From: Tachypleus tridentatus
Taxonomy: Eukaryota; Arthropoda; Merostomata; Xiphosura; Limulidae
Direction: 5' to 3'
DNA: 64,000 bases
Assembly (NCBI RefSeq): GCF_004210375.1
Contig: NW_027467782.1
Span: forward strand, 38,615,771 to 38,679,770
The stretch's first letter is position 1, and every line of letters begins with the position of its first letter. The notes under the pieces were generated by a model, which saw nothing but the letters and a program-made list of their open reading frames with translations, ran no database searches and was not told the origin of the DNA. A program made the translations under genes and the position numbers. Below, piece by piece: positions 23,122 through 35,493 of the stretch.

Positions 23122-26100
23122 ATACATTTCAGTGTGTAGGTATATTATTAAACTTGAAGATGACAAAACCTTTTCCAAACACTATACATTCATTATCATG
23201 TTAAACTTTTAATAAGATTTGTTATCAGTTCAACCCATCTTTAAACTGTATAAGCTTACTTACCTTATGCAAAGTTATCATATATTTTCTCTTTGAATAA
23301 AACTAAAACTATAGCTTTAAAATATATATAATTTTATACACAAATACATTCAGAATTCACAACAAAGGGAACAGAAAAGAAACTTTACAAAGCTATAAGA
23401 AACAACCTATATTTTAACTTTATCAACACATGATAGTCTATGTGCTATATCCAAGCATATTTAAACTTTCTCAACAACTGTTATCATAGCAAGAATAGTT
23501 TCTCTTTCTTTCTTTTATGAAGAGGGGGTCCAATTAGACTTCTAGTAGTTTAATTAATAAGTGTACATCACATTCATTGTTTTTATTATTTATACTTATG
23601 TGTTACAAGTAATTAGTGATAAAATTAATTAGAAAGTCTATTATTATTAGTTCATATAGGTTGTAATGAACAATTTAAAATCTATATCTTTATTTCTACC
23701 AATGTGATCAATTAGAAAATAAAAACAAACATTTAAAAACTTTAATTGAAATAAATTATTATATTTTGAAAGGAAAACCACGTCTACAACTATATTCACA
23801 TTTTAATGTTTGCAAGCATCACATCTGTTTTCAATTCTTTTTTGTCACTTGCATTTTTACTTATTTTGGATATCAACAGTACTAAAACATTTGTCAGGAA
23901 CATTATAACTTTCAAACAATGAAAAACAGATTTTAAAGTAGGCATATGTTACAAGAGCTACAAGTGTCATAAATATAAGGGCTACAAATGATGTAAGAAA
24001 TAATAACTACAAATAGTTATTTCAAAATTTGGGTTGAAATAAAGTTTTTTATTATCATTTAGAGAAAAAGGTAATTTTTTCTAACTTCATTACCAAAATG
24101 TCTGGTGCATATAGCTTAGTTGCTTTGCACCATAAATTGCCAAGCTAACCAACCAACAATGAAAATGTCTAAACCCCTCCATTATGCATTATAAATTCCG
24201 AAAATAGCACTTTCTTTAAGGAAAACAAATCTCCATAAAGTCTAGAATGCATGCACACTGTTAATTTCTGGATAAAAACCAAGGCCTGATAATTTACCAG
24301 GGAAACATTAAGTTGATGTTCATATTATTGTATTCATAAGTCAATGGCTGAAGCTACACCTGACTGTTATAGATTCAAAATAAACTAAATTCAAATAAAT
24401 AATAATAAAGGTAATTAATAGACCAATCAAACAGATACTGAAACCTCATATTTATTTTCAATACTATTGACTGTTTTCCTAATTAAATGAAGGGGGAAAA
24501 TGGAGGGAGGAGTTAAGACCCCACAGATAAAAACATTAAATGATACAGGTATTACTTTAAAAAAAAAAAACAGCTAGAAGGGATGGGGTTTCAACTCCTT
24601 GATCTCTACCTTAAATTAATGCCTATTCAAATATAATATTAAACAATATTATTATTAATCTCTGAAAAATGTGCATAATGTTTACCCCTATGGATCCCTT
24701 CACCTCACCTGCATTCTCTCATACATAACTGAAGAACACAGTTATTAAATACTAAAAATATGAATGACTGGACCACTTGGGCTCCTGCTCTAAATGTGCT
24801 CACACTAATACAACTTTAAATAATAGTGATACAATTGTAAAGCAAAAACATCACACAGTGTGAAAAAAAAATCAAAATACAATAAATTTACACCTAATTA
24901 TTTAAATAGCCAGAGTTGACAGTCAATGGTTCAAAATTGGTGCAGTGATAGATAGCTTCTGTAGCTTTGCAATAACAATGACAGGAATAGTAAATTTAAT
25001 GGCAATGGAAGTCAAAGCATCCCCACACCTGCCTCTTATGCAAGTTTGTACCTAACAAATATTTTGATCATCTGGATATTTGGAATAACTAGAAACATTA
25101 ATTTCAATTAGTTTATTACTTTCATGACAACTGATTTAATCATAATTTTGATTGATTGCTAAAATAAGTATCACAAACTCTTATTTTGATTGGTTAACTG
25201 ACTCAGTTCTTCTGCAAGCAGATGCATGTTAACATCACATAAGCAAAGAAATCAAGTTTTACTAATGAAGACAATTAAACTTAAAATGAAATACATTTTA
25301 TAACATACAATACATAAGGCAAGACATGAACTAGTAAATGTTGTTACTAGTATATGGATGCAGGCAGTGTGTATGGGTGAGAAGTTTCACTGATCTCTCA
25401 GTTCCCACTAAAGTGAATACATACAAGTTTGATCCATAGTTCACATCCCCACAAAGATAGAATACATTTAACTGCAAGAAATGTGAGGTGAAGAACATGT
25501 GAACTGCTTGCTCCAAACCTGAAAAGGAGAAGGCTGGGCCCAAATGAGGTTGAAAAGAAGAAAACTACCCAAATGAATGGGTTATTGAGAGGAGATAAGA
25601 ATGGATTTCTCCCACTATCATGAGGAATCCTCCTCTATTGTATCTTGTAGAATCAGTGGAGTGTGGTCTATGGACTGTGAATGAGTAGAAGCAAACATTA
25701 TCTAGTTATTCATAGAGAGAAGAGCACAAATTATCATAGAGTGAAAAGAATTGAGGTTTGTCCAAACAAACAGGAAAGTCCTGAAATGGAAAACATGATT
25801 TAGGGCAATGAAGTGGACACTGTGGGGAAGAATTTTAAATTGTGGATTATGAAGGGAAAATGGTTTAGCACATGATTAACAATTTTGAAAAATAAAATAA
25901 TTATATGTTACTAGTAGTAATAATTGCAACTTACAAACAATCTAGGCTAAACATACCTAGTTAAATTACTAATAATGAACTAACAAAGCCATGAAATCTG
26001 TTGAGACCACAAAGTATGTAAGATTAATGTACTTGCAAAGTGATTAAATGTATCTAGTAATAACACAATTAATAATCAATATCTCATTTATAATTCGTTT

Positions 26101-28949
26101 AAAATAACTTAGATGATAAAGAACATATAAATATCTAACTTACCAAAATCCATACATTAATGACATGAAATACTCAATTCTCCCATGTGTAAATAAGAGT
26201 AAAGCCACACAAATGACATCTGAGTCACAACTACCACAGGTATATCAACCAGATTTGAGGTATGGTAAAGTTTATCAACATGTACCGGTCCCCTGGTAGA
26301 ACTGGTATCAACAGAAACAAAAGTATGAGAAGAGCAATTCTCTCCAAAAGCAAACAACTTGGAAGCATGAAAAGTAGTGGAAAACTAAAACTCTTGAAAT
26401 GGTGTGGAATATGACAGGCTAAAATAAAAAGTGTTAAAAACAAAGAAAAACAGAGAGTCCAAATGTCTTCTTATTGATTACATTCTTACTTAGAAACATT
26501 GTTTTACTGAAAGAAGAAGAAATCACTGGCTAAACCCATGAATCTAATTTCCTGAGAATTAAAGTCCGTAGATAACTTTGAACTAAATTCCTGGGAAATC
26601 TTACCAGTAGCATGTTCAGCTGTAATGGGAATTTCTATAGTCAATACACTGATCACATATTACTGCAGCAGTAATTTGGTTTATCAACATATTAGATACC
26701 CAGAGCTCTCATAAATGTGAACAAATCTCAATGTAAGACTCAGGGAAAAGAGGAAAAATACCAAAGACAGGAATTTTGTTTCTTTTGTTGTTGTGGTTTT
26801 ACTTCTGAAAATATTTTTGACTATTTGAAAGCTGCAGGAATATTCTTCTATGACATCATATGTTTATTCTGGTTTATCAAGTGCAGTAAAGAACAATTAA
26901 CTGATTGAAATCCAAATTTTTTATTAGATAAAAATTCATCTTGACCAAAAAATATAGAATTTAAATTTTTTATATTTGAAAAGAAAGATACCCTTAACAG
27001 AATTAGATTTATCTACATTAATTTTCTAAAAGGTAAACTGAAGATGGACATTTAAACTCTTAAAATGCTTCAGTAGTCTAACACTAATAATGCAAACACA
27101 TAAAACCATACAGTTGATTTAAAAGACCTTTACACTTCACGTTTTTAACAGATAATAGATGCATAGATAAAAAAATAAACTACATTACCTTCATCTCTCA
27201 AGTCTACATAAATACTCTTCTTTTCACTCTTATTTTCAACATCATCGTGGGAAAACTTGCATTTGTCACCTTTCTTACACTGTTCTTACTTATAAAAAAC
27301 ATACAGTACAGATTTAGGATCAGTTCCTGAAATTAAAATAGTTATATCACCTTTCTGCAAGAGATGAATGTAACTGAACTGTAGCCTTGTTGAGAGTAAC
27401 AAGATAAAACACTTCAATGATGTAGTGTGTGATTTACATAAAGCAGACTTTGAACACTTGTTTTGATTCACCCTAATAATATCAGTGACTTAACTGTTGA
27501 AAAACACACAAAAATTATGAAAACTAATTTAATATTAAAGATAGCTATGTACAGTAAAAGAATTCATGCTTTCAGTTAATATGTTCACAATACTTGTACC
27601 ACACACTTGTTACATAAGTTGTTTTAATTTTTAAAGTTATAAAAACAGATAAAATGTACCAACATGCATTTTTAAAATGTATAAAAATAACATTCAATGA
27701 AGTTACAGTAATATAATAGCTTATGCTTTTTGTTTTGAATGAGGTGTAGCTATGTAAATAATTTCATTGTACTTATAAAGCCAATTATTGTTGGTTAGTC
27801 ACAATTATCTACCTGATTTATGTCTCTCTAAGTGTTATAACTGCAGAACTCATATGGAATAAAACTGTATTTCTTTCCAACCACTCCTTAAAAAAATATT
27901 TAACTCTCACTGATAAAGAATAAATATTTATAATTACAAGTTGTACATTAGCACAATTTTAGTGCCAGACTTTAAAAACAAAAGCTGAAAAATAAATATT
28001 TAGAACCTTAAATGGGTGAAATTGTAAACCTGATGTTCCACATTTTAGAAATTCTTTATATATGACTAATGCTAAAAAATTCCTAACTTATGGTAGGATT
28101 TCAATGTCAGGGAAATGTATCTCTAAAAGTAGAAAGCAAAGAGGTTCCATCTTTAAACACATTTAAGACTACATATCATTATGATGTATTTCAGTTTCTT
28201 TATAATACATAAGGTTTAAAAACCATAATAATTCTGGAAAGTATTTTAACTTTTTCTTGAATAACTCAGTTTGAAAGATTCAACTTATGTTATTTGCTAT
28301 CTCTAAGAAATATCTTAAAAACCTTTATGACCTACTTAGACAGCCAGATCATTGACGTACCCAAAGATAATCTGTATTGATAACACTTTATGTAGTAATT
28401 CTTAAAAGTCTTCAGTTAACTATAAAATCCTATGTTTTTTAGTACTATTAAACCTCACATTGACATATTCTCATGCTCATTTTACACCACTTCAAAACAA
28501 GCAAAAGCAATAATGGGGAAAAAAGAAAAAAATTAAAATCTTTGTATTTATATGTTTACAAAAACATGCCATATCAACATGTAGGAGGAGGGTAAGTGAT
28601 TAACAATATATCACGTACTTCGTGATGACAAGAAACCAACTTGAAGTGAAAATGTATTTCAGAACAACTGTTGCAATCTCCTCCTTTGTTAATCTGAAGA
28701 TGACCTAAGAAGGTCAAAACATTGTTTTCAGTTTTATTTTGGTATAACCAGTTGTCCTGAGATACATATCACGTACTTGTTATGTTACTGGAAAGTCACA
28801 CAACAATAGGAATATACAAATTTCAGAATTTTCTGCTCACACTCTCTATTGAATTACATAGAAATAACTTATGGGAAAGCTTGTCTAATCTAACATTTGT
28901 ATTAGGTAAAAATAAAATAATAAACCTTTACACTCCATACAAAAATTAT

Positions 28950-29402
28950 ACTGCACAACAATTTTTTTTTAATTTTTGCTTCCTGAAAAGGTTTTGCTGA
29001 TTGTGGCAGGTATCTGGTGGGTATGCACAAATATAGTTTTGGTTTTGTTTCATAACATAGAAACTTTGAGAAATAGACAGTTTACTGTTTACTGGCAATA
29101 ACTTATTTAATTGCATTTATGTTTGTAATACACTATTAAGTTCAACATAATTAGAAGTGTTTTGCTCCTGATTTTTGTTTGTATTCAATGTCCTGTGCAT
29201 CACGTTGCAGTGTCCAACAGTAGTCGGCAAGCATTGACAAATTCCAGTTGCCCTGATATTGTTTTCCCATTGTAGCAAAACTGAAGATTTCAATGAAACT
29301 GTACATAATGGGCAAATGTGGATGTGATTTTCATTATCAGCAGCCAAAAATCTATAAGGAACACCCAACAGTGTTCAAGATGCAAAAACTTTGTTGTGCA
29401 GT
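28950..29402. mobile_element. 453-bp inverted-repeat element, unit B copy
   Basis: Counterpart of 8985-9437, with the same ACTGCACAACAA termini. Small substitutions distinguish it from the A and C copies. Confidence 0.55.
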
Positions 29403-31747
29403 GTTATCTAACATTAACTTCATTCTCCACAAGCAAGGAAAGGTGACAGAAAAAAACCTATTTCTTAATATAAAGAGTAGTATTTTACCTTTCTCATCTT
29501 TCTGTGTTGTTACAGATTTTAATGTCAAGTTCAGGTCCTCAATTTCCTTCTTTTCTTCCTACTTGTTGATCTACCTAAGGTAATGTGAGTAGAGTGTGAT
29601 TACTCTTATATTACCAACAATTTGTTTGAACCTTTGTATCAATAAGTTTAACAAACATTGCATACTATTTCATTGATTAAGTAAACAAATCATGCATTAC
29701 AAAGATAACTAGAGTTTTAAAATATTCAGAACATATTATCTGATATACGTTCATTAAAAATAAAGAAAATGTGACAGCTGTTAAGATGAAAACTACACTT
29801 TATGAAATTGACTTTAATGCAATACTTATAAGATTACTATATGGAAGTATGATTTTACACAGCCTTTCATACTGTTTTTCTTCCTACTTTCCTACAGACA
29901 ATGTTGATGATAATTATGAAATTACAAAGTGTTAAAGACATGTTAAAAGGCCATCACAAAATTTTGCAGTTTCAAACACTGATAAAAGTTAAGGTAGCAT
30001 TGGATACCTGGTTTGACTAATATTTTGAATGCTAATGCACTGTCTTCTCATGAAGTTTATAAGAACTGACCACACCTTTTCAGCATGATATTAAAGTAGT
30101 AAAATGAGATAAATAACACCCAGAATTTGCATTTACCAGACCCAACTTAAATACATCTGATCTATTTAGGATGTGTGTGTTGGTGTGCATCACCACTGAA
30201 AATACCCCAAATTAGTCATTTTCTGACCTCAACAAAGTATTTGGTTATTTCAAAATCAGATTTGATACACTAGCCAAAGAACACTATTAAAAAACAGAAA
30301 CAAGAAACAGTCTCATCTTTACCTGACACACCATCTCATGTGCACCAGACAAAACAATATCACCAAACAAGAAGCATCACAATGTAATTTGAAAACAATT
30401 AGTCAACATGACTGTAATCCATCATTACTACACAACCTGTGTGAGGAAATTAGTCACTCACACAATCAGCAGAACTTCACAAGTAGCATGGAAATTTCTA
30501 AGGCAGACATAAAAAGACAGCTTTCTGTGCAAGACGTGAACTGCCTCTAAAAGATTAATTTTGATTACTGAATATTGAAGATGGTAATAATTGGACACAC
30601 AAGTTGATTATTTTCATAAAATTAATTGATTACTTTGCATGAAACAAACTGATGTAATCAATTCTCATAGGTATACAATTGTATTTCATTCTGATTAAGA
30701 AATTTTGAAATTTAACCATGAATCTTGCAACAATAAGTTATTTTTTGATCTGGCCTTATGCTGAGCAATATAAATCTAAATCAGATAGTCAAAGTGAGAC
30801 AAACTTTCTCTGGCAAAACTTTGTTTCATATTGTTGGCATATGAGAATAGTTTTGTATCATCAGATTTAATTGTATTTCCAGTCATGTTCATAAGATCAT
30901 CTGGATCTCTTGGAAGTAACGTAGTACAAAGAATCCTTAATCCTGCCATGCAGAATGCAAGCAATCACCTGCTCTTTTCAAGAGCACTGAAACTTGATGC
31001 TTTTCATAGAGCTTCTTGATTTGGAAAGTTTAATGTTGTTGTGGATTCAATACCAAATTGAATCGGCATTGCTCCTGTGCCAGTTGAAATACCACAACAA
31101 TGTCTTGCGTTTACTTCAGTTCTTGGATTATCTGCATCATTCATTCAGTGTCACAAACTCCATGGGATCCTCAGAAGTACTGCTACACATTTCATCTTCA
31201 TCACTCTCCAGTGGAATAGATGAATCAGTCCTTCATTTTCTCTTTCTTCATACTTTTAAAATTACCTTGCAGCTCTTTCACACCTGCTTTTTTGTGTCAT
31301 TTTGACCTCTAAGTCTGAACCATTGCATCTACACTGTCACTTTGAACTTACAAGCCACTTTCTTCTTTTCCTGTATTAATGTTACTTTATCAATAGAGGA
31401 TCAGTACACTTAATCACTGAATGTTGTAGCATGTTGATATCTGTTTTGTAGCCAGCTGGAGATCCAGTTTTCACAAACTGTGTAACAGTTGTCTGTTTTT
31501 TTGCCAATGTGAGGTTTTGGTGAAGTCATCAGCCAATAAACAAAATTTCCAGATTGACAGCAAAGTACAATTATCTACCCACCTTGTTTCTGGTCTTGTA
31601 TCTGAATTTGTTTTAATGAAAAATATTAGTATTATAAAAATAGTTTTTCATAGTTTAAAACTTTCACATAAAGAGTCACTAAAGCAATTAAGTTAAAGGA
31701 GAAAGTACTTGTCCTATTGAGTACTCTTCATGATTTACCAGCTGCTG

Positions 31748-32006
31748 GAAAAGCTTTTTTTTTTCTGATTACGATAGAGCCATAATTCAAAGTAATAGGA
31801 CATGCACTTATTTCACCATTGCTTTTAAAGTTTAAAATCGTAAATTTACAATTTATGTTGTCCCTACTTATGAGTTATAAGTAGGAAAAGCTTTCTGATT
31901 ACGATAGACCACAATTCAAGTAATAGGACATGCACTTATTTCACCATTGCTTTTAAAGTTTAAAATCGTAAATTTACAATTTATGTTGTCCCTACTTATG
32001 AGTTAT
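31748..32006. repeat. Unit B-specific tandem duplication, ~135-bp period
   Basis: Two copies each begin GGAAAAGCTTT and CTGATTACGATAGA and end TATGAGTTATA. A and C have one counterpart (near 6000-6120 in A). The second copy carries small deletions. Confidence 0.85.
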
Positions 32007-32990
32007 ATACTAATAATTTCATTTTAAAATGTTGTCAAATCTACTTACATTGAACATAACATTTGTAATAATATTGCAGATACTACTTATAATTAGCATG
32101 AACAATTATGTAACTAACTCATTTTTGTGTATTAACACTCACAGACTGGAATTAGGCTTAGCTGCTATGGTAAATTCAAGGTACAATATATTACTTCAAC
32201 GTACAAATATTGCACTGGTTACAATTTACATAATTCAGTATTCAGTACCTATGTATACAACAATAAAATTTAAAATTGTTTTACATTGATATATTTCATT
32301 CTTTTGATCAACTTTCTTTCCTGGTTCGTTTGGTTTTCTTTGGAGACATCACTTCACTAAAATAAAACTATAAAATTGTCAGTTTTCTGAGTAGTTAGCT
32401 ATTTGTATGTGTTATCAAGCGACCTCTACAGTTTCGAACAAAGAGTACAACCGAATCTGCAAGAAAGTTCTCGTCATATTAAGAAAATAAGAAAGCATGC
32501 GTATGTTTATATTCTTATCATTGTTAGTAGAACAGAACATTTTGTGATATCAGTAGTATTATTAGGTTAAAAGGTGAGAAAGAGGGGACTTGATTGATAT
32601 CATAATAGTTGTCTCCAGATCCTAAGATAAGTAATTAATATGATTTTAATCTGTAATTTTGATATTGCATTAGTTTTAGAACTAGCGCTCATACCCACGA
32701 AATGTTTAAAGCTAAAATTCAATGTCAGATGCTGATCAAACTCAAAACTGGTAGTAGAGGTAGTTGTAAGTTAATTATTGCAAATACAAATTATAGTTCT
32801 TCAAGGTGTGTTTGAGATTGGGATAAATGGCTCATTTATTGTCTGAGTTCACAATATTTTGTGACACAATAACTTGTAAGTTACTCAAAATTTCGAATAG
32901 AAAGACTTGCATTCTCAAAGCAGTATATTTTAATTTTAGATTATAACATAGTTTAGTAACAAACTTTTCAAATATTTGTTGGACATCAGT

Positions 32991-33114
32991 TTGTTTGTTT
33001 AGAATTAAGCACAAAACTGCACAATGGGCTATCTGTGCTCTGTACACCATGGGCATCGAAACCCAGATTTTAGTGGTGTGAGTCTGCAGACATACCGCTG
33101 TGTCATTAGGGGCT
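32991..33114 (+). repeat. tRNA-derived SINE, type 2, unit B copy
   Basis: Orthologous to 4879-5010. Flanks TGGACATCAGT (32980-32990) and TGGACGTCAGT (33115-33125) differ by one base, as expected for an old insertion. Confidence 0.82.
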
Positions 33115-33173
33115 TGGACGTCAGTATGAGCAATTTTCTAACATCTAAATTGAATTTTATTAGGTGTCAGTTA

Positions 33174-33520
33174 AGTCCTCAAATGTTACCTAAGAGTATT
33201 AATAATAGACGTAACACACTTAGCAGATTAAGTAAAAAATATTAATTCTTGAAGCTTTTGTCTTTGATTGATAATGTAGCACCAAAGAAACTGCTGTTGT
33301 GGCATATAACACAACTCATTAAAGACATGAGTCCTTAGGGGCTCATAACAGTCCTCAAATGTTACCTAAGAGTATTAATAATAGACGTAATACACTTAGC
33401 AGATTAAGTAAAAAATATTAATTCTTAAAGCTTTTGTCTTTGATTGATAATGTAGCACCAAAGAAACTGCTGTTGTGGCATATAATACAACTCATTAAGG
33501 ACATTCATTTGAAGCATTCT
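33174..33520. repeat. Unit B-specific tandem duplication, 176-bp period
   Basis: AGTCCTCAAATGTTACC occurs at 33174 and 33350, and the two copies agree closely through AACTCATTAA. A and C have one copy. A short stretch, GACATGAGTCCTTAGGGGCT, sits at the join. Confidence 0.85.
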
Positions 33521-34254
33521 TTGAAATTTCACACGCACACATTTATATTCTTGTGGGATCACTGACCATTAACAGGGGAGCCAAAGGTGAAAACATTTTT
33601 AAATTGTTCAGTTACTAATTTTGCTTATGCTTGTGATTTTTTTGGATAAAATACAAATAATTTTCACAATGAAATGTTATTACGTAAATTTCAAATATTT
33701 GCACATTTTATAGAAATGTAATATAAAAAAAATTTTCACCATTTCAGTTTTAATTTGATAAAAATACGTATATACTGAATATACTTTATATATGTATATA
33801 TACAGTCATAAACTATAGCAGTTTATAAAATAACTTTTAAAAAATATTTTAAGTGTAATATTTTTATCATTTGAATTATCTATGATTACACAAGATAACA
33901 TCTACACACTCACATAATTTTGAAAGGTATTTTTTAAAGCATTTAATTATTTTCCTATTGTAAATAATATGATATGATGATGGATTTTTAATGAATCTTT
34001 GTAGGCATTGGAGCCTTTTTAACAATAAAATATTGTTTTCACTGCATAATGCTCCTGTCTTACTGGTAAATATCAGTTATTCTCTTTGAAATGAAACATC
34101 TGTTTTCAATTGCCTAACTTTAAACTTCATACAACGTTTGAACCACTTACTTAATCAAATAAAATTCTGGTTCTTATTCCATAGTATCAACCATTATTTG
34201 TATCTTGATAAAATTATTGCAAATATTAACAACAAAGGCACATATATATAAATA

Positions 34255-34991
34255 TACTCTTCAAAAAAAGAAAGGCAAAAGGATCAACATGGATCAACTC
34301 GTGACCGTCCACGATCTGGCAGACCTCGTGTGACCACGCCCGCACAGGATCACTACATCCGGTTACGTGACCTTCAGGATAGGACCACCACTGCGACGTC
34401 TACTGCTTCAACAGACCTTTTGCACATTCGAGGGAATCTTACGGCTCAACGATACGTCGACGAGATTCTAAGACCCCATGTGCAACCCATCATGGTGAAC
34501 TTCAATGACGTTTTTCAACACGACAACGCCCGTCCTCACACATCCCGACTCACCACTGTCTTCTTGAGACACCACAACATCAACATTCTTCCATGGCCCT
34601 CCAGATCACCACATTTAAGCCCCATCGAACATCTTTGGGACGAGTTGGACCGACGTCTGCGACGGCGACAACCTCAACCGCAGACTCTACCTCAGCTTGC
34701 AGCAGCTATGCAGGCTGAGTGGACAGCCATTCCACAGGATGTGATTCGTCATCTCATCGCTTCCATGGGCAGGAGATGCCAAACAGTTATTGATGCTCAC
34801 GGGGGGCATACTCGTTATTGACGTTGAGTGACGTTAAACTTCAACTAGTGAGCGTGGACTTCGCCTTTGCAGACTTTGGATTTTCAGCAGTGACTGTGCA
34901 TAGTTTCACACATGTCACACAGAACTACCCGAATAAACTTGTTAACAATATGTCTCATATTTTGCCTTTTGCGTTTCTTTTTTGAAGACTA
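34255..34991 (+). mobile_element. Internally deleted Tc1/mariner element (737 bp)
   Basis: Inverted ends are TACTCTTCAAAAAAAGAAA and TTTCTTTTTTGAAGACTA, with TA duplicated outside (34253-34254, 34992-34993). The frame from about 34303 to 34821 reads RPRSGRPRVTTPAQD (end of the second helix-turn-helix), then jumps to IRGNLTAQRYVDEILRP, FQHDNARPHTS with the second catalytic Asp, and SPIEHLWDELDRR with the final Glu. The first helix-turn-helix and the segment with the first catalytic Asp are missing, so it cannot encode an active transposase. It is absent from A and C, where the site is intact. Its G+C content is visibly above the surroundings. Confidence 0.93.
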
Positions 34992-35380
34992 TATGTTTTG
35001 AATCCCATTGGAAAATAATGGTGGTGTAAAGGTTTAAAATTATTTAAGTATGATTATTTACACACATTGAAAACCTTCAGTAGTCTAATGTATTTGATTG
35101 AGGTAAAAAAGCTAAAAGAATTAGGAATCTTTTTTAGAGAAATTTATAATTTGAAAACAAGAAGGCTATTTTAACCTTGATATAAGATTTTGATTTGGGC
35201 TACCATTGCATTTAATAGCATATAAGGCTCGCTGGCATACAACAACTACAGTAGTGGTTGGAATACTATTAATGTAATTAGTTTGTTATAACAACAGTTT
35301 TTATGATATGAAGTTTGTGAATGCTAACTTAGAAAAGGTATTCACTCCATAACAACTGTTATACAAGTGTTCATTGTCTG

Positions 35381-35493
35381 TCCCTAGTAGAACAGAGGTA
35401 AGTCTTTGAATTTATAATGCTAAAATCAGGGTTTTGATTCCCCTTAGTGGACACAGCAGATAGCCCGTTGTTGCTTTGCTATAACAAAACAAA
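35381..35493 (+). repeat. tRNA-derived SINE fragment, type 3, unit B copy
   Basis: Counterpart of 2383-2500, with tail TTTGCTATAACAAAACAAAC. Confidence 0.55.

Larger units (their letters stand above)
27189..32349 (-). pseudogene. ZC3H15/DFRP1-like pseudogene, copy B (5' exons)
   Basis: Zinc-finger exon 27189-27326 has the same stop before EQCKKGDKC as copies A and C. Exon 29489-29574 is one base shorter than in A and C (a missing base in the lysine-coding run), which shifts its frame. A possible first exon starts at 32349 with MSPKKTKRTRKES. This copy is the only one whose downstream DNA (16827-19193, same strand) carries exons like the family's 3' end. It may therefore mark the ancestral position, with A and C holding partial copies. 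Between them lie the rest of unit B and block D with its transposons. Confidence 0.68.
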
